A DNA stretch of 64,000 nt from Batillaria attramentaria (lineage: Eukaryota > Mollusca > Gastropoda > Batillariidae): positions 7,501-71,500 of the forward strand of contig JACVVK020000151.1 in assembly GCA_018292915.2 (NCBI GenBank). The letters run 5' to 3'. Position 1 is the stretch's first letter. Each line of letters opens with the position of its first letter. This document shows, piece after piece, positions 10,020 to 21,070 of this stretch. The position numbers and the translations under genes are program-made. The notes under the pieces were generated by a model. It worked only from the letters and a program-made list of their open reading frames with translations. It ran no database searches and had not been told where the DNA came from.

Positions 10020-12813
10020 TTCCCTACCTGTACTACCCGACAATCAGCGCTGTCTCCCTACCTGTACTACCCGACAATCAGCGCTGTCTCCCTACCTGTA
10101 CTACCCGACAATCAGCGCTGTCTCCCTACCTGTACTACCCGACAATCAGCGCTGTCTCCCTACCTGTACTACCCGACAATCAGCGCTGTCTCCCTACCTG
10201 TACTACCCGACAATCAGCGCTGTCTCCCTACCTGTACTACCCGACAATCAGCGCTGTCTCCCTACCTGTACTACCCGACAATCAGCGCTGTCTCCCTACC
10301 TGTACTACCCGACAATCAGCGCTGTCTCCCTACCTGTACTACCCGACAATCAGCGCTGTCTCCCTACCTGTACTACCCGACAATCAGCGCTGTCTCCCTA
10401 CCTGTACTACCCGACAATCAGCGCTGTCTCCCTACCTGTACTACCCGACAATCAGCGCTGTCTCCCTACCTGTACTACCCGACAATCAGCGCTGTCTCCC
10501 TACCTGTACTACCCGACAATCAGCGCTGTCTCCCTACCTGTACTACCCGACAATCAGCGCTGTCTCCCTACCTGTACTACCCGACAATCAGCGCTGTCTC
10601 CCTACCTGTACTACCCGACAATCAGCGCTGTCTCCCTACCTGTACTACCCGACAATCAGCGCTGTCTCCCTACCTGTACTACCCGACAATCAGCGCTGTC
10701 TCCCTACCTGTACTACCCGACAATCAGCGCTGTCTCCCTACCTGTACTACCCGACAATCAGCGCTGTCTCCCTACCTGTACTACCCGACAATCAGCGCTG
10801 TCTCCCTACCTGTACTACCCGACAATCAGCGCTGTCTCCCTACCTGTACTACCCGACAATCAGCGCTGTCTCCCTACCTGTACTACCCGACAATCAGCGC
10901 TGTCTCCCTACCTGTACTACCCGACAATCAGCGCTGTCTCCCTACCTGTACTACCCGACAATCAGCGCTGTCTCCCTACCTGTACTACCCGACAATCAGC
11001 GCTGTCTTGTCTCCCTACCTGTACTACCCGACAATCAGCGCTGTCTCCCTACCTGTACTACCCGACAATCAGCGCTGTCTCCCTACCTGTACTACCCGAC
11101 AATCAGCGCTGTCTCCCTACCTGTACTACCCGACAATCAGCGCTGTCTCCCTACCTGTACTACCCGACAATCAGCGCTGTCTCCCTACCTGTACTACCCG
11201 ACAATCAGCGCTGTCTCCCTACCTGTACTACCCGACAATCAGCGCTGTCTCCCTACCTGTACTACCCGACAATCAGCGCTGTCTCCCTACCTGTACTACC
11301 CGACAATCAGCGCTGTCTCCCTACCTGTACTACCCGACAATCAGCGCTGTCTCCCTACCTGTACTACCCGACAATCAGCGCTGTCTCCCTACCTGTACTA
11401 CCCGACAATCAGCGCTGTCTCCCTACCTGTACTACCCGACAATCAGCGCTGTCTCCCTACCTGTACTACCCGACAATCAGCGCTGTCTCCCTACCTGTAC
11501 TACCCGACAATCAGCGCTGTCTCCCTACCTGTACTACCCGACAATCAGCGCTGTCTCCCTACCTGTACTACCCGACAATCAGCGCTGTCTCCCTACCTGT
11601 ACTACCCGACAATCAGCGCTGTCTCCCTACCTGTACTACCCGACAATCAGCGCTGTCTCCCTACCTGTACTACCCGACAATCAGCGCTGTCTCCCTACCT
11701 GTACTACCCGACAATCAGCGCTGTCTCCCTACCTGTACTACCCGACAATCAGCGCTGTCTCCCTACCTGTACTACCCGACAATCAGCGCTGTCTCCCTAC
11801 CTGTACTACCCGACAATCAGCGCTGTCTCCCTACCTGTACTACCCGACAATCAGCGCTGTCTCCCTACCTGTACTACCCGACAATCAGCGCTGTCTCCCT
11901 ACCTGTACTACCCGACAATCAGCGCTGTCTCCCTACCTGTACTACCCGACAATCAGCGCTGTCTCCCTACCTGTACTACCCGACAATCAGCGCTGTCTCC
12001 CTACCTGTACTACCCGACAATCAGCGCTGTCTCCCTACCTGTACTACCCGACAATCAGCGCTGTCTCCCTACCTGTACTACCCGACAATCAGCGCTGTCT
12101 CCCTACCTGTACTACCCGACAATCAGCGCTGTCTCCCTACCTGTACTACCCGACAATCAGCGCTGTCTCCCTACCTGTACTACCCGACAATCAGCGCTGT
12201 CTCCCTACCTGTACTACCCGACAATCAGCGCTGTCTCCCTACCTGTACTACCCGACAATCAGCGCTGTCTCCCTACCTGTACTACCCGACAATCAGCGCT
12301 GTCTCCCTACCTGTACTACCCGACAATCAGCGCTGTCTCCCTACCTGTACTACCCGACAATCAGCGCTGTCTCCCTACCTGTACTACCCGACAATCAGCG
12401 CTGTCTCCCTACCTGTACTACCCGACAATCAGCGCTGTCTCCCTACCTGTACTACCCGACAATCAGCGCTGTCTCCCTACCTGTACTACCCGACAATCAG
12501 CGCTGTCTCCCTACCTGTACTACCCGACAATCAGCGCTGTCTCCCTACCTGTACTACCCGACAATCAGCGCTGTCTCCCTACCTGTACTACCCGACAATC
12601 AGCGCTGTCTCCCTACCTGTACTACCCGACAATCAGCGCTGTCTCCCTACCTGTACTACCCGACAATCAGCGCTGTCTCCCTACCTGTACTACCCGACAA
12701 TCAGCGCTGTCTCCCTACCTGTACTACCCGACAATCAGCGCTGTCTCCCTACCTGTACTACCCGACAATCAGCGCTGTCTCCCTACCTGTACTACCCGAC
12801 AATCAGCGCTGTC
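10020..12813. repeat. 34-bp minisatellite, about 82 near-identical copies
   Basis: The unit CTCCCTACCTGTACTACCCG plus ACAATCAGCGCTGT repeats every 34 bp for 2.8 kb. By eye the only irregularity is a 5-bp insertion (TCTTG) at about 11006-11010. The unit has no + strand stop and 34 is not a multiple of three, so all three forward frames are open. This creates apparent 960- and 657-residue proteins (period 34 residues) that begin at TTG or in the repeat; I treat them as artefacts. The homogeneity implies recent expansion or strong gene conversion. Confidence 0.97.
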
Positions 12814-12940
12814 TAGCTGATCTTCAGTCCGTTACCAAACTGTGTCGTGTGCTCAGTATGCAACACGCTTCTTCGTACGTAAAATTGAACAACACTATGA
12901 TAGACGCCAACCCGAGTCAGCACGGTCATGGCGCTGGTTT

Positions 12941-13066
12941 CAGAAGCTACATGTATAATTCTTGTGTCCCCATTGGCTGATTCAGAAGCTACATGTATAA
13001 TTCCTGTGTCCCCATTGGCTGATTCAGAAGCTACATGTATAATTCTTGTGTCCCCATTGACTGATT
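12941..13066. repeat. 42-bp tandem repeat, 3 copies
   Basis: CAGAAGCTACATGTATAATT at 12941, 12983 and 13025, each followed by a TTGTGTCCCCATTG segment. A few substitutions distinguish the copies. Confidence 0.93.
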
Positions 13067-13153
13067 CTGATCAGTGTACGGATGAAGCGCTTTCAATGAA
13101 TTTTTTCACCACAGCGTTGTTGTATGCGTGACAAAACGTATTGTGACTTTTGA

Positions 13154-13562
13154 GGTTATAGTTAAAAATAACCCTACCCGAACCCTTCAAGTTATAGTTA
13201 AAAATAACCCTACCCGAACCCTTAAAGTTATAGTTAAAATAACCCTACCCGAACCCTTCAAGTTATAGTTAAAAATAACCCTACCCGAACCCTTAAAGTT
13301 ATAGTTAAAAATAACCCTACCCGAACCCTTAAAGTTATAGTTAAAATAACCCTACCCGAACCCTTCAAGTTATAGTTAAAAATAACCCTACCCGAACCCT
13401 TCAAGTTATAGTTAAAATAACCCTACCCGAACCCTTCAAGTTATAGTTAAAATAACCCTACCCGAACCCTTCAAGTTATAGTTAAAATAACCCTACCCGA
13501 ACCCTTCAAGTTATAGTTAAAATAACCCTACCCGAACCCTTCAAGTTATAGTTAAAAATAAA
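13154..13562. repeat. 35/36-bp minisatellite with telomere-like core, about 11 copies
   Basis: The unit is TTATAGTTAAAAATAACCCT followed by ACCCGAACCCTTCAAG. Copies alternate between A5 and A4 in the central run and between TCAAG and TAAAG at the end. AACCCT-ACCCGA-ACCCTT resembles degenerate (CCCTAA)n telomere sequence. Confidence 0.93.
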
Positions 13563-13711
13563 ATAAAGTGAAGGAGTACTGAGAATGAGAGTTGACGTAA
13601 GAAATAGCAGCCGAGTTAGGTCAAGTTACAGAAAACTAAAAATCGTCATCCAGAAACTACGTGTGACTTTCACACTGCACAATGTCGTAATAACTTTAAG
13701 TTGTCTTTCTA

Positions 13712-13753
<42 letters not shown>

Positions 13754-14256
13754 TCGTGCACAACAGTAGGACCTCAGGTTGTCTGCTGACTGTGACTTGT
13801 CTGTGCCGCTAGAATGACATTATTTCATGTTGGCGGATTTTGGGTGGTTTGTTTGTTGTCCTTGTTGCCATTGTTTTTCTTTCTTTCTTTCTTTTAAGAG
13901 GGTGAGAGTTTGTTTTCCATGTACAGTTGACTGTGTTGTAATGTACGCCGCATCACTGACTTGAACTTGCAAGCACTGTATGGATACATGCCCTGATCGA
14001 TCGTTATGATAATAAAACACGAACAGCCTGTTCACAGTCACTGGACGACTGTCACAAGTTACCCGGCAAACGGCACAGCTACTTTAGCGTAATATTGTAA
14101 CGAATAATAATAATAATAATAATAACTGGTAAAAATCCCTGTAGTCCCAGTGTGTATAGTGACATGACTTCGCTGACTGTTTCTACAAAATGGGTGAAGG
14201 GGAGGTAAGGCGGGGGGGGGGGGGGATTAGCACTGAAACTTGTACATCATGTCTCT

Positions 14257-14263
<7 letters not shown>
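13563..14263. other. non-coding spacer with simple repeats
   Basis: Holds C/CT tracts at about 13711-13751, (TTTC)n near 13879, (AAT)n near 14105 and a G run at 14213-14225. No gene recognised. Confidence 0.4.

Positions 14264-14328
<65 letters not shown>
14264..14328. repeat. CA microsatellite
   Basis: About 32 uninterrupted CA dinucleotides. Confidence 0.97.
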
Positions 14329-14330
<2 letters not shown>

Positions 14331-14340
14331 CCCGCCTCCC

Positions 14341-14733
14341 TGACGCGAGAAGGCTGAGAAATAATAATGATAATAATAATAATAATAATAATAATATATT
14401 ACACTTGTAGAGCGCGGAGTTCTGCTTAGAAAAGCAATCAATGCGCTTTCTGCTCACGCATACACACAACATTCACATGCACACATTTATACACATCAAT
14501 ACAGGCGGTGGAGTTTAAACTTAAAGATCATTAAAGGCTAGTTTGAAAAGATGTGTTTTGAGTTGTGCTTTAAACTGTAGGAGGGAAGGGATGTTTCTCA
14601 GAGAAGATGGCAAGGAGTTCCAAATGTGGGGGGCGCAATAACTGAAAGAACGTTGGCCAAATGTTTTGAGGCTGACCCGGGGGACCTTAAGTAGCTTTTC
14701 TGAGGATGAGCGGAGAAATAAGAGAGGTGTTGT
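14341..14733 (-). mobile_element. LINE 3' end: reverse-transcriptase protein C-terminus, 3' UTR and ATT tail
   Basis: Reading the minus strand from about 14733, the translation gives a LLKVPRVSLKTFGQRSFSY segment, then CAPHIWNSLPSSLRN, then LLQFKAQLKTHLFKLAFNDL and a stop at 14523-14521. The order VPR..LKTFG-RSFSY-WNSLP-FK.LKTHLF is the conserved extreme C-terminus of many non-LTR retrotransposon polyproteins. A 3' UTR of about 120 bp follows, ending GCGCTCTACAAGTGTAATAT and a (ATT)n tail at about 14359-14396. The frame is intact over about 70 codons. The element is 5'-truncated at a (TGTTG)n repeat, as target-primed reverse transcription usually produces. Confidence 0.8.
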
Positions 14734-14777
14734 GTTGTGTTGTGTTGTGTTGTGTTGTGTTGTGTTGTGTTGTGTTG
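14729..14777. repeat. TGTTG pentanucleotide repeat
   Basis: About ten copies of TGTTG at the truncated 5' end of the LINE fragment. Confidence 0.93.
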
Positions 14778-15365
14778 TCAGTGTTGAAGCGTTGCTTCAT
14801 GGGGGAGGGGGAAAAAGGGGGGCTCTGTAAGGGTTTCAGAGTTCAGTTTACAAAAACAAACAACTACAACAACTGTGGGAAACTCCTCACGTCCACTGAC
14901 TATAGTGTACAGTGTTGTGCAGCAGACACGCACTCTCTTTCTGTCTACATGGACACTGTATCGCTCGTTGAGCCGTTTTGCCGGGTAGCGGGTAGCGGGT
15001 GGCGGGTACACACAATACCACAGCCACACTCATCTTTCACAAGTGGCTACGCCGTTGCTAACCACACACCGGTAGACGTTGGCTGAGATCGAGACTTGGC
15101 GAGCAAACTCAACTGGCACATTTCTGCCGCTAATCCGGACAATTGTGCGCGGCGCACGCAGAGAGAGGGAGAGAGAGGCGGCGGAGCTGGAGAAGGCGCG
15201 CGCTGTAGTGACACTAAGGCCACCGTCACACCTTCCACGTTTGGTGCTAATAGTCCCAGGCACTATCGCGGGTTGCACCGCTCACCAACTCACTTCATCA
15301 GGGGAAACATCATTTTGATACAAAACGGCAACGATGAAAACAAGCTTGGAGGAGGATGTGATTGT
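14778..15365. other. non-coding spacer, partly CpG-rich
   Basis: Unique sequence. The part at about 15050-15250 is CpG-rich (GAAGGCGCGCGCTGTAG) with a GAGAGAGAGGGAGAGAGAGG-like purine tract. No gene or motif set is convincing. Confidence 0.4.
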
Positions 15366-15369
15366 TGAG

Positions 15370-15435
15370 GAGGGGGGGGTGGGGGAGGGGATGGGGAAGG
15401 GGATGGTGGGAGGGGGTGCGGCCGGGGGGGGGGGT
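15370..15435. repeat. G-rich tract, potential G-quadruplex
   Basis: At least eight runs of four or more G with AT, AA or T spacers on the + strand. Confidence 0.7.
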
Positions 15436-15496
15436 AATTACAAATCAGATCACATTTTCATTGTTTAGTCCGTCACCTCGTGTGTAACAGCAAAAT

Positions 15497-15598
15497 AAAA
15501 ATAATAGAAAGAAGGACGGTATCAAAATAATAGAAAGAAGGACGGTATCAAAATAATAGAAAGAAGGACGGTATCAAAATAATAGAAAGAAGGACGGT
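15497..15598. repeat. 26-bp minisatellite, 4 copies
   Basis: Units of AAAATAATAGAAAGAAGGAC plus GGTATC; the last is truncated. Confidence 0.95.
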
Positions 15599-16103
15599 GA
15601 TTGTGTCCTGGTATTTCTGTCACTGTCGAATACAACTAAATGCATTCGCTTCATAATTCGTCTGTTTCAACCAGAACGCACCTATGAGCTGCTGTGAGCA
15701 CTATCCCATGTCCATCAGTAGTCCTGATAATAGCGGCATGGTGTATTTGGCGGTGTGGCCACCATTGTGAGAAAACAAATTATGTACGTGATACACCATT
15801 GGCTGGGGCGGCATTTGCACGATTACTTCCCCTGATGGTCAAACACGGGGCATTGTGGGACACAAGGCGGGGTGTTTGCAATGTGTGAGATGTAGAAGCC
15901 CTGTGAGACGGATACTCCACCCTTGATACTCCACCCTTGTTGAATTCCATTTTATGTCAGCGTAGCATCTGAGATAAAATAAGACATTTTAATACTCGCT
16001 CTAACCCGTCAATTGTCGAACACTGCTGGCAAAGGTCATAGGTCATTGTGAACATACAACACCCAGCACTGAGTGCACGTGACGGAGAGTGAAGTCTATT
16101 TGT
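15599..16103. other. non-coding spacer
   Basis: Unique sequence with one short local duplication (GATACTCCACCCTT, twice, about 15910-15940). No gene recognised. Confidence 0.4.
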
Positions 16104-16388
16104 AACACGTGATGAAGTCTATTTGTAACACGCAATGAAGTCTATTTGTAACACGTGATGAAGTCTATTTGTAACACGCAATGAAGTCTTTTTGTAACAC
16201 GTGATGAAGTCTATTTATAACACGTGATGAAGTCTATTTGTAACACGTGATGAAGTCTATTTGTAACACGCGATGAAATCTTTTTGTAACACGCAATGAA
16301 GTCTTTTTGTAACACGTGATGAAGTCTATTTGTAACACGTGATGAAGTCTATTTGTAACACGTGATGAAGTCTATTTGTAACACGTGA
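16104..16388. repeat. 23-bp minisatellite with E-box, about 12 copies
   Basis: The unit is AACACGTGATGAAGTCTATT plus TGT. Most copies carry the palindromic E-box CACGTG; others have CACGCAATG or CACGCGATG at that place, and CTTTTTGT alternates with CTATTTGT. The array is a cluster of bHLH-type sites in unit phase, probably by chance. Confidence 0.95.
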
Positions 16389-16429
16389 TCATCTGTATAA
16401 CAAGGCATCTCCCGTAACTTGACGCGGCT

Positions 16430-16462
16430 ATCCAGCTATCTATCTACTAGTCTGTTTACTAG

Positions 16463-16492
<30 letters not shown>
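16430..16492. repeat. TATC/CTAT tetranucleotide repeat
   Basis: Interrupted at its left by ACTAGTCTGTTTACTAGT, then seven pure CTAT units. Confidence 0.9.
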
Positions 16493-16493
<1 letters not shown>

Positions 16494-16540
16494 GCCTGTT
16501 TGTCGGCTGGCTGTTTGCCTGTCTCTATTTTGTCCTTCTG

Positions 16541-16580
16541 TTACGTGGTGGAAAAGGACGTTAACCCCCACCCCACCCCC
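16541..16580 (+). mobile_element. SINE family A tail fragment, inverted relative to its neighbour
   Basis: Positions 16542-16564 (TACGTGGTGGAAAAGGACGT and on) are the reverse complement of the SINE family A 3' body, followed by the same C/A-rich tail as a reversed GGGTGGG. It lies about 95 bp from the full SINE at 16675 and in opposite orientation. Confidence 0.6.
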
Positions 16581-16674
16581 TTGTCCCGGATAGTCTGTCT
16601 ATCCACCTCAGTCTAGTCCTGTTTGCCGATCAGGGTCGACTGAAGCCCGTTTATTTGCATATTAAGGATGTAGG

Positions 16675-16843
16675 GTGGGTGGGTGTTTGGAAGTTTAACG
16701 TCCTTTTCCACCACATAAGGGTGATATCAAAGACGGGGCAACGATGAAAAAGCCAGCACAATATTTGGCCCCAGCCGGGGTTCGAACTCACGACCCGAGC
16801 ATTGGAAGTCCAACGCTCTACCATTCGACCACCGCGGCTCCCC
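16675..16843 (-). mobile_element. SINE family A, tRNA-derived, with 13-bp target-site duplication
   Basis: On the minus strand the element begins GGGGAGCCGCGGTGGTCGAA, carries a box A-like GGTGGTCGAATGGTAGAGC (16815-16833 on +) and box B GAGTTCGAACC (16779-16789 on +), and ends in a GGGTGGGTGGGTG-type tail on the + strand. It is flanked by a perfect 13-bp direct repeat TTAAGGATGTAGG at 16662-16674 and 16844-16856, the hallmark of LINE-mediated insertion. The head folds only partly as a tRNA (anticodon arm GCGTTGGACTTCCAATGC), so it is a Pol III promoter head rather than a functional tRNA gene. Confidence 0.85.
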
Positions 16844-16856
16844 TTAAGGATGTAGG

Positions 16857-18320
16857 AGTGGCAGCGGGCATCAGTGTCAGTCAGTCCTTTCCTCAGTCGC
16901 AGGATCACGGACTGCATTCACTGCCAGATCTAGATCGGCACCTCACTATCTTCCAGTCATGACGTCACACGGCGCCCCAGTCATGACGTCACACGGCGCC
17001 AGCGGAGGGAGGATCACGCGGTGGACAAATTCTGAACAAAATCTTCACCTCTCTCTCACACCTGCTTGCAAACGACGTGCCTGTATATCAGAGTGAGATG
17101 TTGACAAATATCACAGCCTGGCCCCATTACCTGCACGTTTATATGGACGTGTCCGCTCTCCACTATAGAGACAGCCAGGAGTAGGGGCACCAGACAGTCG
17201 TGAAGAAATGCTAGTTAACAATTTACCGCCAACCTCCCGAGGTACACGACCGAGTTGGGAGTCCGGTCTTTGACACAAAAGAGTGCATATATAAAGGGGA
17301 GAGAATAGTGGCATTTTGATAGTCTCCTTGCAAGCCGTGGATTGCTCGGTTCTCAAGGTTCATCCCACGCCCCGTCAGCCGTGAGAGGGAAAGGCCGCGG
17401 AAATCTGACCAACATAAACTTCACACCAGTCGCCCGCTGCCGCTGATTTCTCTCTCTCTTTCCTCTCCCTCAATGTTCCCAAATGTTGCAGTTTTATTGT
17501 CAACCGTCGCCACATGGACGCTCCTGTTTGTTGGCCAAATTTGCATCTGGATGTGCTGTGCGCATGCGTGCATCGATTATCAAAGCTTCAAGGACGTAAA
17601 CAACGTTATTTCAGGTTTCAGTCAGTAGACAACTAGTCTTGCTATCCATCAAATTCACTGCTCCGTGTGTGGCGACCTTAACCCGTGTGACTGTGAGTTC
17701 CAAACCTTTCCACTCACGCCCTGTACTTTGTCTCTTTCTCTGTCAGTCTGTCTGTCTGTCTGTAGTCATCTTTCACAGTCTCCTTCAAGCGCCAACATTT
17801 CGCCGGTACCTTTCTTTCTGTTTTTTTTTTTTTCCTTTTCCAGCTTTGACTATGATATTGGGAGGTGGAAAGTATTAATAATATGACACAAAATACAAAC
17901 TTCATCATTGACTTTAAAAAATCGACAACGACAACCCACAGTTTTGGCAATGACCTCCTCCCCCCCCCCCCCAGACACACACTGTACTGTGATTTGCACG
18001 TGCTACATGTAGCTGCCACACGGGAGGGACGCGAGAGCCTTGGCAACATCAGACGCACGCTTACACGGCGGCGCCATAACGCGACAGCAGAAAGACGATG
18101 TGTTGTGATTTTGTGAAGAAATTAAAGTATTGCGTTACAATTGATTCTGCACGCCAAGCCTGGTGATGTGTCAATACCAGCTGCCGAGCACAACATTGAT
18201 TACAACAACAGTAGATTACATCGCTTAATTTGTCGTTACGTTAACTTGTTTTCTGTATTACGCTCTGTCAATGGAGCAAATCATATGATACACATGACTA
18301 GTGACAACAACTTGAGATGG

Positions 18321-18321
<1 letters not shown>
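16857..18321. other. non-coding spacer
   Basis: Unique sequence with CTCT and TCTG tracts near 17450 and 17740, a T run at 17821-17833, a C run at about 17951-17962 and an NRF1-like GTGCGCATGCGTG at about 17560. No gene recognised. Confidence 0.4.
16954..17001. repeat. 24-bp direct duplication carrying palindromic CRE sites
   Basis: Two tandem copies of CAGTCATGACGTCACACGGC plus GCCC. Each contains TGACGTCA, at 16960-16967 and 16984-16991, the consensus site of CREB/ATF factors. Confidence 0.85.
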
Positions 18322-18397
<76 letters not shown>

Positions 18398-18412
18398 GCG
18401 CGCGCACGCAAG
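18322..18412. repeat. CA microsatellite ending in a CG tract
   Basis: About 34 CA units run into GTGCGCGCGCGCGCACGC at about 18391-18408. Alternating purine-pyrimidine with CG favours Z-DNA. Confidence 0.92.
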
Positions 18413-19294
18413 CACGCACACTGTGACTTTAATTTTTGAATGACAGCTGGCGGTACATACCTCGTCAAGTTATCAGTACTTGTAACTGGTGAATATCCAA
18501 AATTTATTTGTTTATTTATAATTGTATAATACCCATTATTATTATTATTATTGCCTGTGAACGAGAGAGAGATTGATCGTCACATTCTGCTCAATTAATG
18601 TCGAAAACTCTCTTACTTCCTTCAGGATATTGCAACATGTAGACTGTGATTGCAGCATGTATATTGTAGCATGGCCGGCAGTCTATTGAACTGGTCGCTA
18701 CACAGACTACAAATACATGAGTAATATTTAAGTGTGTTTGACTTAGTGAAGACATTAATGTTTGACTTAGTGAAGACATCGGTTAACAGATACATGTACA
18801 AATGACATGTTTTTATTCAGTTGTACAGACAGTTTGTCTCAGTTCTGAAATAATGACTCAGCGGTAAGGTAACTGACAGTCGGTAGTCAGTGAAGTCAAA
18901 ATCGTGATGTTCTGAAGGGCAATTCATTCACGGCGGATTCATGGACAAAGAATATATATGTGGATAATGTAAGTTTCAAGAGGAAGCAACTAACGGGTCT
19001 ATATTAAGGAGTTCAGTTAGTCAGTTCCCTGCTGTCTCTGTCAGTTCTCTGTTTAAGCGAGTAACGCCTCTAACTGTTTCTACAAATGGCGGCCTTCGCT
19101 TCCCTAATCCTCTCTCCAGCAGAACAACAGGGGGCGCCCATGTAGCCACACAGTGATGAGGGTGGTGGTAATGTGTGGAATTGTTGAGTTTAGCTCCAGT
19201 AACCACACACACACTGACACACAGACACAACCACGATCCATCGTCTTCACAGCATCACCACCAGGCCGACCTCTCTCTCTCTCTCAGGTTCCAT
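18413..19294. other. non-coding spacer
   Basis: Mostly unique. TGTATAATACCCATTATTATTATTATTATTG-like sequence at about 18522-18553 matches the LINE/SINE tail seen in reverse at 53685-53720. A short duplication TTTGACTTAGTGAAGACAT lies at 18727-18780. A CTCF-like ACAACAGGGGGCGC (12 of 14) is at 19124-19137. Confidence 0.4.
18522..18553 (+). mobile_element. retroelement tail fragment
   Basis: TATAATACCC followed by (ATT)5 is the tail motif of the SINE at 53685-54073 on the other strand. No body is preserved upstream. Confidence 0.4.
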
Positions 19295-19560
19295 TTCCTC
19301 GGATAGATATGTATAAATCAAGCCTCTCATATTCAGGCAGTTTTCTTTGGAACTCGCTTCCAGAAAATATCCGAAATGCAAAATCACTCTCCGCATTCAA
19401 GAACAGTCTCTTCAAACATATGTCAAAAGTAAATCATCCATAATCATCATATATTATCCTATGGAAAGCATTCATGTGCCTGCTAGCATTTTTTTTTTTT
19501 TCAAATGTTTTTGCTTTTGATGGCTTATTTCGAATGTTTGACATGTATTGATGAATTCAT

Positions 19561-19645
<85 letters not shown>

Positions 19646-19760
19646 TCTTACAACTCCTTTGATGTAGACTTAGCCTTTTTTTGTAGATTTAGCAACGGCA
19701 AGTTTGAAAACTGGTCTTTTGATCAACAACTTTTTACCGTTGGAAAATAAATAAAGTTCT
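19295..19760 (+). mobile_element. LINE 3' end: protein C-terminus plus 3' UTR
   Basis: The translation VPFPRIDMYKSSLSYSGSFL, then WNSLPENIRNAKSLSAFKNS, then LFKHMSKVNHP and stop at 19441-19443 is the extreme C-terminus of a non-LTR retrotransposon protein. The motif SYSG..LWNSLP-IR..-SL-FK is well conserved in such elements. The UTR contains a large GT microsatellite and ends with AAAATAAATAAAG near 19745-19756. It is 5'-truncated against a CT repeat. It differs in sequence and tail from the fragment at 14341-14733, so it is another LINE family. Confidence 0.8.
19564..19644. repeat. GT microsatellite inside a LINE 3' UTR
   Basis: About 40 GT units, uninterrupted. Confidence 0.97.
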
Positions 19761-20260
19761 TTTTCTCTTTCTCTCTCTCTGTCTCTGCCCGGGTTTCACA
19801 GTCGGTAAAGGTGGACATCATATTAGTGGCTGTTAGTAGTCTACAGGAACATTTAACATGGGAAACTGACTTTTAATTTTCGTTATCTATGTTGTTTTGG
19901 ACTGACTGAGTGGAGGGAATGATTGAAATACTTGAAAATGTTACATGGAAATTGCCAGATTCCGGCATTTGATCACTGATGTCGCTTTGTGGCCGGACCA
20001 GTGCCAGTACATGTAGCTGTTACTCTATGAGTGAACCAAAAGGGAAACATTTTCCTCACAACTGAATTAAATCTTGCACTACAATGTTTCTATTTTCCTG
20101 CTGCCGCTGGCCGGTCACAGAATACGAATCCACCACAGGATGATAAACGGGGGAAGTGTTGGCACAAGACAGACTGAACTACAGTAAGACATGATTCACA
20201 AGACTGCACAGGCCACGTGTTTGCATGTCATGTAATACACTATTTCTTTTCACAATACCG
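19761..20260. other. non-coding spacer
   Basis: Unique sequence. No gene, RNA or transposon end recognised. Confidence 0.4.
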
Positions 20261-20322
20261 TGAACCACTGTGAACCACTGTGAACCACTGTGAACCACCG
20301 TGAACCACTGTGAACCACCGTG
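20261..20322. repeat. 10-bp repeat, 6 copies
   Basis: GTGAACCACT or GTGAACCACC repeated in tandem. Confidence 0.9.
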
Positions 20323-20403
20323 CAGCAGGAGGCTTGCCGCAGTATTCACGAAAACAATGTTTCAACAGATTTCTTCAAAAGTCAAAAGTTTAAACTGAAA
20401 CTT

Positions 20404-20621
20404 GAAATGAACTGTACTGATCCCATATAGGCCGGCAATGAAATGAACTGTACTGATCCCATATAGGCCGGCAATGAAATGAACTGTACTGATCCCATAT
20501 AGGCCGGCAATGAAATGAACTGTACTGATCCCATATAGGCCGGCAATGAAATGAACTGTACTGATCCCATATAGGCTGGCAATGAAATGAACTGTACTGA
20601 TCCCATATAGGCCGGCAATGA
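20404..20621. repeat. 36-bp minisatellite, 6 copies
   Basis: GAAATGAACTGTACTGATCC plus CATATAGGCCGGCAAT at 20404, 20440, 20476, 20512, 20548 and 20584. Because 36 is divisible by three, minus-strand frames give a 12-residue repeat peptide. I see no flanking gene structure and treat it as non-coding. Confidence 0.95.
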
Positions 20622-20710
20622 AATTCTTCCATGCGTCAAATCTGACGACCAGCCGGGTGCTGTGTCTGTTTCTTGTACCTCAGTGTATCGGCATAATTAT
20701 GATGAAACCA

Positions 20711-20858
20711 GTCATGAAGTTAAATACTCTCGTCATGAAGTTGAATACTCTCGTCATGAAGTTAAATACTCTCGTCATGAAGTTGAATACTCTCGTCATG
20801 AAGTTGAATACTCTCGTCATGAAGTTGAATACTCTCGTCATGAAGTTGAATACTCTCG
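20711..20858. repeat. 21-bp minisatellite, 7 copies
   Basis: GTCATGAAGTTGAATACTCT plus C repeats; two copies have TTAAATAC. It yields an in-frame 7-residue repeat that I consider incidental. It lies only 90 bp from the preceding 36-bp array. Confidence 0.95.
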
Positions 20859-21037
20859 CCTCAACAAAACTATGCGTGTATTTCGTACTGACGTGTATAA
20901 TGACATTCACTGATGAAAGTTACCGTTCACCAGCCACTGTAGTAGGCACTATACCAACACATGATCATACAACATGCGGCCGTTAATCTGTTATTTTATG
21001 CACACCATACAGCAACACACACCAGCTTCTTTCGGGG

Positions 21038-21070
<33 letters not shown>

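Noticed and set aside
9934..12816. 960-codon open frame
   Set aside because: It starts at a TTG, is almost entirely the 34-bp array read in cycling frames, and all three forward frames are open; no domain or gene structure.
14227..14472. poly-Cys/Val frames over GT/CA runs here and elsewhere
   Set aside because: Translations of microsatellites, not genes.
16755..16843. functional tRNA gene on the minus strand
   Set aside because: Box A and B are present, but the anticodon arm does not fold as a normal 5-bp stem with 7-base loop, and the sequence continues into a SINE body with target duplication.
19270..19290. 3' splice site (CT tract followed by CAG)
   Set aside because: The open frame to its right is a LINE C-terminus; the CT repeat marks the 5' truncation and not an intron end.
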